Shown: positions 42,249-52,109 of the stretch, one piece after another
Layout: the number at the start of each line of letters is the position of its first letter
How positions within the stretch are numbered: position 1 is the first letter of the stretch
Program-made: the position numbers and the translations under genes
Assembly (NCBI RefSeq): GCF_023101765.2
Contig: NC_064225.1
Coordinates: forward strand, 2,480,001-2,544,000
Length of the DNA stretch: 64,000 nt
Direction: 5' to 3'
DNA from: Spodoptera frugiperda
Lineage: Eukaryota; Arthropoda; Insecta; Lepidoptera; Noctuidae
Notes under the pieces: model-generated
The model's database searches: none
Seen by the model: only the letters and a program-made list of their open reading frames with translations
Told to the model about the DNA's origin: nothing

Positions 42249-42967
42249 TGAACAACAAGAGCAATATAATAATGGATTGTAGATGCATTTACTAAATCAT
42301 TAAAGATATTTAAAAATATAATTAGATCTCCTTCCCTTCGTTGTGATCATCGAACTCACAAATATAACTTAACGCGTGGGAAGCCGCGAACAAAACCTAC
42401 TACTTCGACTAAGCGTACCACATCCATCCAACCAATACATTTTTGTAATTGACACGAAAACAACCGTCAGAACAGGTGACACTACGTCATATTTGACATT
42501 TAATAACTCTGAAATACTAGTTTTTCCTCTCAATACAGAAATATAGGTTACAACGTGACGTTCCATTTTTTAAATTGCGCGGCTAATATCGAGAGTGGTT
42601 ATAATGTGACAGCTAAAGCCGCCATATTGGCATCTGGCCCGATATTTTACAATGATGCGTACAGGTACTGTGGAGGACAGATCCGTTTGATCATTTTAAA
42701 TGATATTGCTTGGACCTAGCAAAAACATAAAGCCGTACCCGATAAATATCTCATTAAATAGAAAAGCGATAACGTCGCAGTTTAGTGACACAATACCTGT
42801 AATCTCTTAGTTAGTCGTGCGTGCATTGAACACCAACCCGCTTCATTCATGAATTCAAGGTCATAAGGCTAGAGAGTGGATTTCAAAAGGTGCAAGCAAA
42901 CATTAAATTACTGGTGGTCAGGCGAGTGTGACCACCATTGTACATAATATATATGTACTCTACTGAC
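42249..42967. other. no gene or recognised repeat
   Basis: Mixed composition; 42585-42660 is somewhat GC-rich (GCTAAAGCCGCCATATTGGC). No frame or family match. Confidence 0.45.
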
Positions 42968-43042
42968 ATGACTAAAAACCTCCTCGGTCCTACACCTGCT
43001 TTTCGAGCCGGATAAATCCACTAGGTAGTCTGCAGGTCCGGA
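42968..43042 (+). repeat. R3 fragment, 3' half
   Basis: ACTAAAAACCTCCTCGGTCC, CTGCTTTTCGAGCCGGATAA, AGGTAGTCTGCAGGTCCGGA, then a short repeat of TCTCCGGATC. Confidence 0.55.
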
Positions 43043-43180
43043 TCTCCGGATCACCCATTAGCCCTACTGAGCCCCATCTGTGGTGGTCTGATGGCTCTTT
43101 GAGTACGCACAGGTGCAAGATTATTATCCTATTATTTTAGTTTCTACCGTGTCTGTATATCAGCTAATGTTATTCTAAAT

Positions 43181-43229
43181 AGCAATTTATTCCAACGAAT
43201 GTATGATACATTCGTTGGAATAAATTGCT
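43181..43229. repeat. perfect 23-bp hairpin with 3-base loop
   Basis: 43181-43203 is the exact complement of 43207-43229, around TGA at 43204-43206. Core AGCAATTTATTCCAACGAAT on the left arm. It matches no repeat family in the window and has no coding content. A transcript would fold to a short perfect stem, shorter than a usual pre-miRNA. Origin unknown: template-switch duplication, foldback remnant or assembly artefact. Confidence 0.9.
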
Positions 43230-43915
43230 GTATCTTTAGTATACTCAAATCACAATGAACGACTTGAAGTCATAGTAAAAGTTAAATCATATAATCCAAT
43301 TAAACCATAAATAGGTACTTTACAATTTTGTGATACATTTTTCCAATAAATAATTGTACATAAGTATAAGTATATGAGAAAACAATGCAGAGACATTGCA
43401 AAGCGCAACATAAATGGTAGAACTTACTAAGTTAATATACTAAGGGACCTTTTGATCTAACATGGTCCTCACATATACACACTAACAATCTGAAAGAGTA
43501 CATCTACATAAAAAGAAGAATCTCCTTGTTTCAATAATAATAAAACGCCCAATAACCAACCAATGATTACTGAATATACCAAATCAATCTTTATTTTCTT
43601 ACCTGCATACAAAATAAAGTTATTTGGTTGAACATTGTACAGTTTTTTGCGCCCCGATGTGTATTTGGCGTTTTGTAAATTGAAACTGACGGCCGGTTCG
43701 GATGCTGCATAATCAAATAGATAACCTGGATTTCGTTTTTGACACGTTCAGCCTAAACATTGCTGGAAATTATTTTTCTTGTTACGTGTTTGTGATGGTT
43801 GATCGGCAGGTTTCTTTTTGGATGTCGAATTGAATAATAATTGTTTATTGGACTATTATTTTGATGTTTGGCGTAAAATGGTATTAATACTATGGTAATA
43901 AAATACTAGAAATGT
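43230..43915. other. no gene or recognised repeat
   Basis: AT-rich. Nothing assignable. Confidence 0.45.
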
Positions 43916-44176
43916 GCTATGCCTCGTTTCTGTGGATGTGTGTGGCTTCCACCAATCATATTCATTGGTACACATAGCGTAGCATTCGGGGAAATGGACT
44001 CAGCTAAGCTATATTTTTATATGGAAAGATGCGTGCCAAGGACGGCACAATCGATACTTCGCATACTCGAGCTGCGCATTTTCCTCGCAAAGTTACATAT
44101 CGGTGGAAACGGTCACATAGTTTCACAGCTTAGCTATTACATCTTCGTAGCATACCTACATAGCACATCTCTGCTG
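43916..44176 (+). repeat. K family repeat, longest copy
   Basis: TTTCTGTGGATGTGTGTGGC, CCACCAATCATATTCATTGG, GGACTCAGCTAAGCTATATT, CATACTCGAGCTGCGCATTT, CACATCTCTGCTGGAAAAGC. The 125-codon frame here is fully inside repeat sequence that is broken in the other copies. Confidence 0.55.
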
Positions 44177-45089
44177 GAAAAGCATCCTTATGCAAATGTT
44201 CTATTGGAACGTGAAAGACAGACAAAGAAAGTAAACATTTTTGCATTTATTTATGACATTAGTTTGTCCTATGATAATAAAATGACATTCAACTAAATCT
44301 GTGTACCCAATTCATCTTCTAGATTATTTTTGTTTTATCCCAGACCTTTCTAAATTTTATTTAAATACACGTAGGTACTTGTAAAGGCATTCTTTACATG
44401 GCTTACGTAAGTATAACAAGCAAAAGGTTGATGAAATTAAAAATGAATGATTGTATAGTAAGAGTTTAGAAAAACGTACGCTTATAAAATATGTCACTCT
44501 GTCTGAGATTTTGCTACTATAACAAAAATAATTTATTAATGAATAGCAGTGTCCACGATGAAATATTTGAGCACAAACAAATTATAGGACAAACAAAAAA
44601 TAAATAATTTACGCTCCAACCGAAAAATCCTCCGCTTAGTTTCCAGAAAAAAAAGCGAAAAAAAAAACACAAAATATTAATTTCCGGAATTACAAGGTAA
44701 GTGTTGCCGACCGAAAAATTTGCATTTGTTTATCGAAAAATGCTAAAAAATAAGTGTTTTATACGCGAGACGACGAAAAATGAGGGAAGGTAATGAATAT
44801 TTCATGATTTTCTTTTGCAATTTGAGGAGTTTGTGAATGTCTCCCTAAATACTTGGGATATCGCGTTTACCTAAGCAATTTGGTAATAATTTTGACCTTC
44901 AAATTTTGACGTTGACTGTCTCGTTAGTTACCTACTATTAAAATCCATTTAATTTCCGTGGGTTTTACAAAGTATTATTTAATTCCCGTCAGTTATGATT
45001 TTCACATTTAGTAGTCGTTGAAGACAAAGAGAGAGAGACTTTGTTTAGCAGTGGATGTATGAAGAGAGTAAGATTACGAAACACAGTGT
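44177..45089. other. no gene or recognised repeat
   Basis: AT-rich with A runs near 44650. A TTACAAGGTAAGTG near 44691 looks like a splice donor but no coding frame precedes it. Confidence 0.4.
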
Positions 45090-45210
45090 ACAATTTCAAA
45101 ACCCTTGCTATTAATAGACAATCCATAAAAAATTACCTGTCTCATATGATGAGAGTGAGTCCCATTACTAAATACAGGGTCCAATTTCAAAACCCGTGCT
45201 GGTAATAGAG
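45090..45210 (+). repeat. short imperfect direct duplication
   Basis: CAATTTCAAAACCCTTGCTA at 45090 and CAATTTCAAAACCCGTGCTG at 45182, with AATAGA following both: a 90-odd-bp step left of the LINE relic. Confidence 0.45.
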
Positions 45211-45217
45211 AAATCAC

Positions 45218-45460
45218 GCTCACGCATATGCTCCCGTACAGTTCGGTTTCAGAGATACTTCCTCACACGGACCCTCCGATTGTGGAATGAACTTCCTGCC
45301 GAGGTTCCCCAGAAGGTTACAATATGGGGCTTTTCAAGAAGGAGTGAATAGGTTTCTTAAGGGTCAGCAAAGCGCATGTAATGTCCCAAGTGTTGTAAGC
45401 GTTCATAGGCCACGGTTACCATTTACCATCACATTAGCCATGCGCTTTGTTGCCACAGTC
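45218..45460 (+). pseudogene. LINE pol C-terminal relic
   Basis: Translated in pieces, this gives RTLRLWNELPAEV, then in another frame EGVNRFLKGQQSACNVPSVV followed by SVHRPR. The RLWNELP motif and the basic GVNRFLKG segment are typical of the extreme C-terminus of a Jockey/CR1-type reverse transcriptase reading frame in moths. At least one frameshift lies near 45300-45320. There is no RT core, so this is a 5'-truncated, decayed insertion. It differs from the RTE element at 35 kb. Confidence 0.6.
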
Positions 45461-45470
45461 GTGGTATGAA

Positions 45471-46049
45471 AAAGAATCATGTCTAAAATTCCTTTTATTT
45501 GACAGTCTTACTTCTAACAATTCAACTTGCACTACTCTAGAAGGAAATAAACAACATTATTCTTATCCCTCTATTCACTATCCGAGCTCGTCTACGACCT
45601 AAACAAACAAAAGCATCACATTACTAATTTAATTAAAGAAACTATAGCTAGCAAAAGTTTTACAAGAAAATCTTGATTACTAAAGCCAAATTAATACTAA
45701 GATTAGCTAGCAGGATAGAACGACTGACATAGCATAGCTTAGTCCGTCCATGTAATTATGAGCTACCAGTGAACCGCCATGAACTGGTATTAACTGGAAT
45801 TAACTGGATAAAACAAGATTGTGAGCAATATAGCCAGCCTGGATTTATCCGGAATCTACTAAAGCGCGTGTTTGTTGGGTTTGGATGCGGTATAACTGAT
45901 ATTTTTTTTTTCGTAAAATAGAACAATACTTCTCAAAAATAAGTTCTATGTTTTAAGAAATACGGTATATTATCGTGCATGTCATTGACGAAACTTTTGA
46001 TTTTTTTTAATTGTTGAATACTTATATTGACTATGCTTGATTGACATCA
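45471..46049. other. no gene or recognised repeat
   Basis: AT-rich; local GAACTGGTATTAACTGGAAT-type short repeats at 45780-45810. Nothing assignable. Confidence 0.45.
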
Positions 46050-46082
46050 CATCAAAAGTCTATAATTGGCCACTGCTGACGG
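46050..46082 (+). repeat. L family fragment
   Basis: CATCAAAAGTCTATAATTGG, CCACTGCTGAC. Confidence 0.35.
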
Positions 46083-46447
46083 AAAATGATCGTACGACTT
46101 CTAAAGACGCACCAAATGCCTCATCCAATCCCTCTTACTCCCTAACAAGGAGGTTAGAGTAACTGGCGTTTGTTTTCATCTTACATTTCAATTATCTCGG
46201 CTCTCCTTACTCTAAGGCGACGAAATTTCATTTTTTTGTACTCAAATTATATATTTTTTTGTACGTAATTAGATTTTTTTTCTTTGCCATATTATACCTT
46301 AATAGTAGGTTGTAGGCTTTGATTCTTTTTTCTTTTCGCTTTTAAGGTATGTTTGGAATGTTTCTGGGCGATAATTATTAACTTTAAGGATCAGTGTTGT
46401 GAAATGTAAGTGCGATTTGATATTGAAGAAAGAAAACGTTTTTTTAA
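46083..46447. other. no gene or recognised repeat
   Basis: T-rich with short runs. Nothing assignable. Confidence 0.45.
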
Positions 46448-46629
46448 ACGTTCCCCTATACTAGGTTTTTTCTCCTGTGTCGTGGGTGCGTTTACAAACA
46501 TACAAGTTCACATACACATGACACCCAGATCCAAAACAACAATTAATGGATCACACAAAGAGTTGCACTAGAAATAGCTAACCGTTGCACGGCAACCGGT
46601 TACCCAGCCACCATACCAACCGTGCAGTC
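46448..46629 (-). mobile_element. R2 SINE, near full length
   Basis: Plus-strand order CTCCTGTGTCGTGGGTGCGT, CATGACACCCAGATCCAAAA, GATCACACAAAGAGTTGCAC, a decayed B box, then GGTTACCCAGCCACCATACC. About 10 bp lost at the B box. Confidence 0.7.
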
Positions 46630-46862
46630 CCATATATCAAAAAATGTCCAAAACAGAATACGTAGAAGCGTTCTCTGACCAGCCTGAATCTTTTAAACTG
46701 CGAATCCGTTGCCAAGAATAGACATTATGATGAGCTAACATAAGAAGGGTAGGCACATATTGCCAAGCAATGGACTGTTACGCTATTGGTGACAAAATAA
46801 GAAAATAGCATGTGTTTTAAAAACGGTTTTTGGATAAAATTTATTCATAGTAATTTTACCCC

Positions 46863-47219
46863 CTTCTTAACCATCTGGTGGTAAGCAATCTCCGCCGCCA
46901 ATGGACACCCGAAACATCAAAAGCGTTACAAGTGCGTTGCCATCCTTTTAGGTGTTAGAAATTTAAGGGGTGTTGGGAAATTTATTTATTTAACTTTTTG
47001 CAACTTAATGTACAATGGTGGGCTTGATACCACAGGCATTCTTGCTAGCCAACATTTAGGTGTGGAAATCGGAGATTTGGAAGATTGGGGAGGGCGGTAA
47101 TTGAGCCACCTGTAACCTCACTCACACAACAGAAGCGTTGTTTCACGTCAGTTTTTGTGAGTCCACGTTATTACTCGGGTCGAGCCGGCCCATTCGTGCC
47201 GAAGCATGGCTCTCTCACA
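46863..47219 (-). mobile_element. R4 repeat, split by a LINE tail
   Basis: CATCTGGTGGTAAGCAATCT to GGGGTGTTGGGAAAT on the left, then TCGGAGATTTGGAAGATTGG to GCATGGCTCTCTCACAC on the right. The R4 sequence is continuous across the foreign 46980-47060 segment. Confidence 0.65.
46980..47060 (+). mobile_element. LINE-tail fragment inside R4
   Basis: TTTATTTATTTAACTTTTTG, AATGTACAATGGTGGGCTTG, CAGGCATTCTTGCTAGCCAA. I recognise this as a widespread moth LINE 3' segment. It has no coding content here. Confidence 0.5.
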
Positions 47220-47871
47220 CCGAATAGTTATTGTTTAAATTGGACATGCCTGCCACGGCATCCTTAGATATCGCTGCAACTCCTGTAAGTCAGGATCTAC
47301 ACACCCGAGCACTGAAGTCCGGCGCATGAATAACTGTATCGAAACCCGCAACGAAATAAAATTAGAGGAGAAGAAAAGAATTACACTTGGGTAATAGTAT
47401 ATCTTACATGACTTTTTTGTATATATAAGATATTTTGCATGTTAACCAGGTGGTAAACAGCGCACGAAAACATAAATCCCTTGACAAGAATATAAGAAAT
47501 TCACAATAATAATGTAATGAATCATAAACTCCTGAATGCGTGTGCCTTCCTCCCCTTACAATATATTCTTCACTTTATCACGACTTTTTGTATACAAGTG
47601 AAATATTAAATTTTGTTTACAATGTAACACCTGCTTTTGGTGGATTTTTTGTACAAAATTCTTTGATGAGGGGATGGGCGTTTTGCTTTTTATAGCATGG
47701 AGTAAATAAACAAGGACAATGTTTTTTTAGTCGTAGCTCATGTTTTGCTATTTATTGTATGGTTCTTTTACATTATTTGCCTTGTTTGTAAGTTGAGCTC
47801 ACGAGTGAACTAGTTTATATTAATACTTAAGTCCTTGCTATCCTTAATCATATTAAAAGTCCAAAAGTGTT
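47220..47871. other. no gene or recognised repeat
   Basis: Mixed, then T-rich. Nothing assignable. Confidence 0.45.
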
Positions 47872-48153
47872 TTTTTTGGTATAAGCCAGTAAACGAGCTG
47901 TCGGATCACCTAATGGTAAGCAATCGCCGCCGCCCATGGACACACGAAACACCAGAGGCGTTAGAAGTGCGTTGCCGGCCTTTTGGGTTGGGAAATCCGG
48001 GATTGGGAAGATTGGGAAGGGGGTAATTGGGCTTCTGGTAATCTCACGAACGCAAGAAAACAACGCAAGCATTGTTTCACGTTGGTTTTCTGTGAGGCCG
48101 TTGTATCACTTCGGTCGAGCCGGCCCATTCGTACCGAAGCATAGCTTTCCCAC
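47872..48153 (-). mobile_element. R4 repeat, full length
   Basis: TTTTTTTTGGTATAAGCCAG, CACCTAATGGTAAGCAATCG, GCCGGCCTTTTGGGTTGGGA, CATTGTTTCACGTTGGTTTT, GAAGCATAGCTTTCCCACA. Frames of 60-94 codons on both strands across it are repeat frames. Confidence 0.75.
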
Positions 48154-48630
48154 ATTAATATTATACTCGTTGTTTCTGACCTCGACCAGCTCTCTGCTCA
48201 CGAGAAATATAGAGATATAAAAACATAATACTTCCTTAAAAACTATTCGCTTCATTAGTTAATGCAAAAAGAAACTAAGAAAAAAGCAACTTATAGAAAA
48301 GAAAACTTAAATCAAGTTGTCAAACTATTTAATTAAAAGTATTGAATAGGAGACACTGCAGCCAGTACCTTGCGTCGTACGAACCGTAGTTAAAAATGAA
48401 ATATTAAATCTTTAATTAAAGTTCCTTTCGAAACTTAACTTTGGTACTAAATAAAGTTTTTAAAGAAGAAATAAAAGTTCGTTCGTTCGTTCGTTCGTAT
48501 CTGACTACTATAAATTCCTTGGTTCGAGAGTAAAGTCTGTTTTCGTAATTTCTTTTTTGTATCTGGTATGCTTTTGTGGTAAAAATGAATCGTAAATGAG
48601 GACGAGATTTTATGGGTTCAGTCAGATATA
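48154..48630. other. no gene; (GTTC)n microsatellite
   Basis: 48477-48498 is a GTTC tetranucleotide tract of five units. The rest is AT-rich filler. Confidence 0.55.
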
Positions 48631-48915
48631 ACGTCGCGGTTTTTATCCCTGAAGTGGTAGGTAGAGGTGCACATTACGGCACGTAATGCCGCTATACAAT
48701 GTACACGCACTTTTCACCATTTGTGTTATAAGTCCCATGTAAAAGGGGTGAGCCTATTGCCATATACTGGACACAATTCCAGACTCCGTGCTACTACTGA
48801 GAAATTTTCGAATATCCGAAAAAAACCCAGCAATACTTTTGCCCGACCCGGGAATCGAACCCGAGACCCCTTGTTCGGCTGTCGCACTTGCGACCACTCG
48901 ACCAACGAGGCAGTC
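48631..48915 (-). mobile_element. R1 SINE, full length
   Basis: Well-kept inverted copy: GTAGGTAGAGGTGCACATTA, AGTCCCATGTAAAAGGGGTG, ACCCGGGAATCGAACCCGAG (B box complement), CGACCACTCGACCAACGAGG (A box complement). Confidence 0.8.
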
Positions 48916-49016
48916 CCATGTAATAGGGGGTGAGCCTATTGACATATACTGGGCACAATTCCAGACTCCGTAATACCAATGAGAAATTTTCGAAAAACAG
49001 AAAATAGCCCAGTACT
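48915..49016 (-). mobile_element. R1 SINE, partial, head-to-tail with previous
   Basis: Restarts mid-body at TCCCATGTAATAGGGGGTGA directly after the head of the first copy and stops at GAAAATAGCCCAGTA, before its own head. The pair is a truncated tandem dimer. Confidence 0.65.
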
Positions 49017-49050
49017 TTGAGTCTTTGAGTCCGGTAAAATATGATTAGGA

Positions 49051-49247
49051 ATTCTAATAGTAAGATAAATCGTTGTGCTACCATTGCGCCGATAGTCGTG
49101 TCGGCCAATGGGTTGATCCCTAAAAGCCTAGACATCCATCTTACGAGGCTGGCGTTAGGCGGGTGGATCAAGGGCCAGACGATACAGAAGGTAGTTCTCT
49201 TGGAAACGGCACGTATTGTGGGGAGGTTTCTGTCTTTGGAGCCCTAA
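49051..49247 (+). pseudogene. LINE pol C-terminal relic, second type
   Basis: The open frame encodes KINRCATIAPIVVSANGLIP, KSLDIHLTRLALGGWIKG and VVLLETARIVGRFLSLEP, then a stop at 49245. IVVSANGL...KSL and a C-terminal ARIVGRFL are features I associate with the end of a non-LTR retrotransposon polyprotein in insects. The exact clade I cannot name. Only the last 65 or so residues are left and no start is credible. It is unrelated in sequence to the RTE copy. Confidence 0.55.
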
Positions 49248-49482
49248 CCACCGGTAGCCTGGACTATGACGTGAAAAAGTGTTATCTTATAACCAACTTG
49301 CAAAAATAAATAGGTATCATTTATCATGCTCCCACTAGCGGTCGGCTCCTATTTTTATATTTTTAATTTCGTATTTTACAAGAAGTATTTTTAATAAATA
49401 TATGAAATAAATCATAATGAAAATAAAAGAAGAGTGATAAACAATTTATTGCATAAATGATTAATTTGTAGAACAACACAAT

Positions 49483-49517
49483 CGTCGTACTTGCGACCAC
49501 TCGGCCAACGAGGCAGT
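49483..49517 (-). repeat. R1 head fragment
   Basis: GTCGTACTTGCGACCACTCG then GCCAACGAGGCAGTC: only the tRNA-like 5' end remains. Confidence 0.5.
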
Positions 49518-49877
49518 CCACACTGTTATCAGCTCATAACCAATTTACCCGCCCCAAAATACCCACACATCTATCCCATCATACTCGTATGTAGCCTTTC
49601 TTATCACGTAACTGAAAACCATGTAAAACCCAGACCCCATTAGGGAGTAACGCCGGGTTTTCCAACAAAAGGTTCAATGATATCGGGTTTCACTTCAATT
49701 TGTTACATTTATTACTTTACTTTACTGAAAGTTTCAGTTCAGCTGAATGATAGCTCTGAACTGAGATTACTTAGTATGTTTTGCTGAAAAATCTTTCAGT
49801 TCTACAATGTTTGTGTAAATACTCTTAGTATTTATGTTTTTAGTTTTGTTTGAGATTTTTCACATAAATAGTATGTA
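49518..49877. other. no gene or recognised repeat
   Basis: AT-rich filler with GAAAGTTTCAGTTCAGCTGA near 49726. Nothing assignable. Confidence 0.45.
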
Positions 49878-50069
49878 CTAGCAAACACGGCGAACTCCGT
49901 TTTGCTACCAATGACTTTCCCTATTTTTCTACTTTTCTCTTAATTTTTTCCTGAGATTCCTTTGCTATAAACCTCACGGAGCCCGAGACCTTTCCAACGA
50001 ATGCAAAATCGTGGACGTTCGGAGTTATAGCGTCAGGAAAGAAAACCCGAGTTATTTTTATATTATAGA
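49878..50069 (-). mobile_element. Helitron B, complete short copy
   Basis: 192 bp on the minus strand: starts TCTATAATATAAAAATAACT after an A, contains GACGCTATAACTCC and TTTTGCATTCGTTGGAAAGG, has a hairpin (ACGGAGTTCGCCGT) before GCTAG, and a T follows. This gives all the expected Helitron end features. It lies about 560 bp from Helitron A copy 2. Confidence 0.7.
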
Positions 50070-50124
50070 TGTATGTATGTGAATTATTTCGACGCAACAT
50101 AATTATTGTCAGACTAAAGTGAAT

Positions 50125-50262
50125 GACTTCACTGTTGGCGCAATGGCTAAGCAACTGGCTGCTATGCAACGTGCCACGAGTTCGATTCCTGCACGGTAAA
50201 ATTCAGCGATGTTTATCTAAAATTGTAATGTTTGGTAACTCCACGACACAGGAGAAATTGTA
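50125..50262 (+). mobile_element. R2 SINE, degraded
   Basis: GACTTCACTGTTGGCGCAAT, GCAACTGGCTGCTATGCAAC, GAGTTCGATTCCTGCACGG (B box kept), then CTCCACGACACAGGAGAAAT with a large body deletion. Confidence 0.55.
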
Positions 50263-50459
50263 TAAAAAACTGGCGTTCAAAAATTACGTCATTATTTCTA
50301 CAAATTAGAAAGCTAGCTAGTAAAACAACACTATTTCACTAAACGAGAAATTCAAAATACTATAATTAGTCCGATAGAAAATTTAATATTAGTAATTTCG
50401 GTAAGCTAATTAATTTTATGTCATATGCAAATGAATATAACGTTTAAAATTAATAACAA

Positions 50460-50605
50460 TAAATTATTTAGAGCGTATAAGCACGTTTGTTCGCTCGGAC
50501 ACGTCGATGTGTTAATTGCTACGCGCGTAGCCACACGTTCGTAGCGGTCCAGTGGTTTGCTACGACCGCGTAGCTCGTAGCACTCGTAGCGTGTCCCAGA
50601 TTTTT
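50460..50605. other. GCTACG/CGTAGC-rich block
   Basis: GCTACGCGCGTAGC and repeated TCGTAGC/GCTACGACC motifs make an imperfect inverted-repeat cluster, GC-richer than its surroundings and similar in words to 20925-21010. Confidence 0.45.
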
Positions 50606-51133
50606 TACGTTTATTCAAGATCTATATCTATACATATAATAAAATCGTAGAAAAGTGCTGTCTGTACATTGAAAATAAAAATAAAAAAAAATAGCAGGGG
50701 TTATTGTTATGTCGATGTCGAACCCAAAAATGTAATTAACTTTTTTTTTGTCTGTTTGTCTGTTTGTCTGTTTGTCTGTTCGTCTGTGCGCGCTAATCTC
50801 AGAAACGGCTGATCCGAGTTGGATGCGGTTTTCACGAATATATTGTGGGATGCTTAAATTTACATTTAGTGTTTGTTTTATGTCAATCGGTTCATAAATA
50901 AAAAAGTTATGTCAAATTAAAGAATCACGTCGAACATTCTATGCTTATACCATTAATCTCCGCAACTATTTGACGGATTTGGTTGAAATTTGGTACAGAT
51001 ATAGTTTAGAACCTTAGAAAGGACATAGATATATTTTTATTTCAAAAATCAAAAAATAAAAATAAGAAATAAATTATTTATAAATAATTCTATGTCGATC
51101 GTTACACGACTTCGGTTCATGTTATTGTTTTAA

Positions 51134-52109
51134 CCTTTAAGTACCGACGTGGGGCCTGTGAGGCCGTGGCGGATGGACATGTTGTTAGTTTTACCCCTTC
51201 CCAACGCAGGAGAGACCTGTATTCATCAGTAGCTGCGAGTTTAGTTGTACCGACGTCGTCAAGTGTGGTAAAAGTACCGGCGAATACTGTTTTGGTAAGT
51301 TATGTCGATTTAAAATAACGACGCGGCCTCTCAGGCCCAACGTCGGTACTAACGTTAGTTTTTTGTTTGAGCTATGATCAAAATAAAGTGCTTAATTTCA
51401 GAAATCAAACTCTTAATAAGAATAATGGATGTACCTGGGACATCGAGGGGTAAACATAGTTTACCTACAGATATACAACACTATTCCAAAAGACCTTGTT
51501 TTCATATAAATTCAAATAAATAGAATACTCGGTTCAGATATGCCAGATTTAGTTCAATATGAGGCGAACGAAGAAAAAATAAGAAAAGTATATACTTTTC
51601 TATTTCGATTTTTGAGGTGCATCTTGTCCACCTAAACGAAATAAAAAATTCACATATCAATGTTACTCATGCAAGAAATATGTTTGTTTACAGTGCGCCA
51701 AACAAATGTGTCCTGATTGTAACTTTGATATTGGACAATTTTTTTATTTCTGGAATACCAAATACATTTGTTTTTTTTTATGTATCTAATAACCCATAAA
51801 TTTAAGAAAAATATAATTTACGGTTCCTAAGAAGTCATATATTGTTATTTTAGATTTTTTTTTTGTAGGCTAGTATTTTTTAGTTAAAAATGGGACCAAA
51901 GATTGAAAATGTTATAATTTCAAAGTTTATTAAAAATTATTACTAAAAATGTCATTTCTTATATTTATAAATCCCAAATTAACAGTTTGACCTATAATTT
52001 GATGTATTATTATGCATATTTTTTACAAAACTCAGTGTTGTTTATGCGGCCTCTAAGGCCCTACGTCGGTACTAGTGTGACAAAAAAACCACGTCGGTAT
52101 AGCTAAAGG
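51134..52109. mobile_element. piggyBac-like relic inserted in Helitron A
   Basis: Ends CCTTTAAGTACCGACGTGG and (complement) CCTTTAGCTATACCGACGTG are inverted repeats with a 2-base offset. TTAA precedes the left end and TAA follows the right. In copy 1 the empty site reads GTTTTAATTTATCG, so the target was TTAA with one T lost or not counted. A block of the form AGTACCGACGT.GGGCCT..GAGGCCG lies near the left end (51140-51167) and in inverse form at 51321-51350 and 52044-52073. TTAA targeting, CCYT ends and a retained C-terminal cysteine finger point to piggyBac. It has lost almost all of the transposase. Confidence 0.65.
51426..51720 (+). pseudogene. piggyBac-like transposase C-terminus relic
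   Basis: From ATG at 51426 the frame reads MDVPGTSRGKHSLPTDI then stops at TAG. After frame changes, 51625-51720 reads GASCPPKRNKKFTYQ and then CYSCKKYVCLQCAKQMCPDC with evenly spaced cysteines. This resembles the C-terminal RING/PHD-like cysteine finger of piggyBac transposases, which binds terminal DNA in active elements. The catalytic DDD core is absent. A frameshift lies near 51617, where the preceding RC of the finger is in another frame. Internal-deletion derivatives that keep both ends commonly retain such scraps. My family call rests on cysteine spacing and context. Confidence 0.6.

Noticed and set aside
43919..44296. 125-codon frame as a gene
   Set aside because: It lies largely in the K repeat, whose other copies at 28129 and 58092 carry stops and indels in the same frame.
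51617..51799. 60-codon frame in the piggyBac-like insertion as a gene
   Set aside because: It is out of frame with the cysteine finger (51661-51720) and has no independent support.
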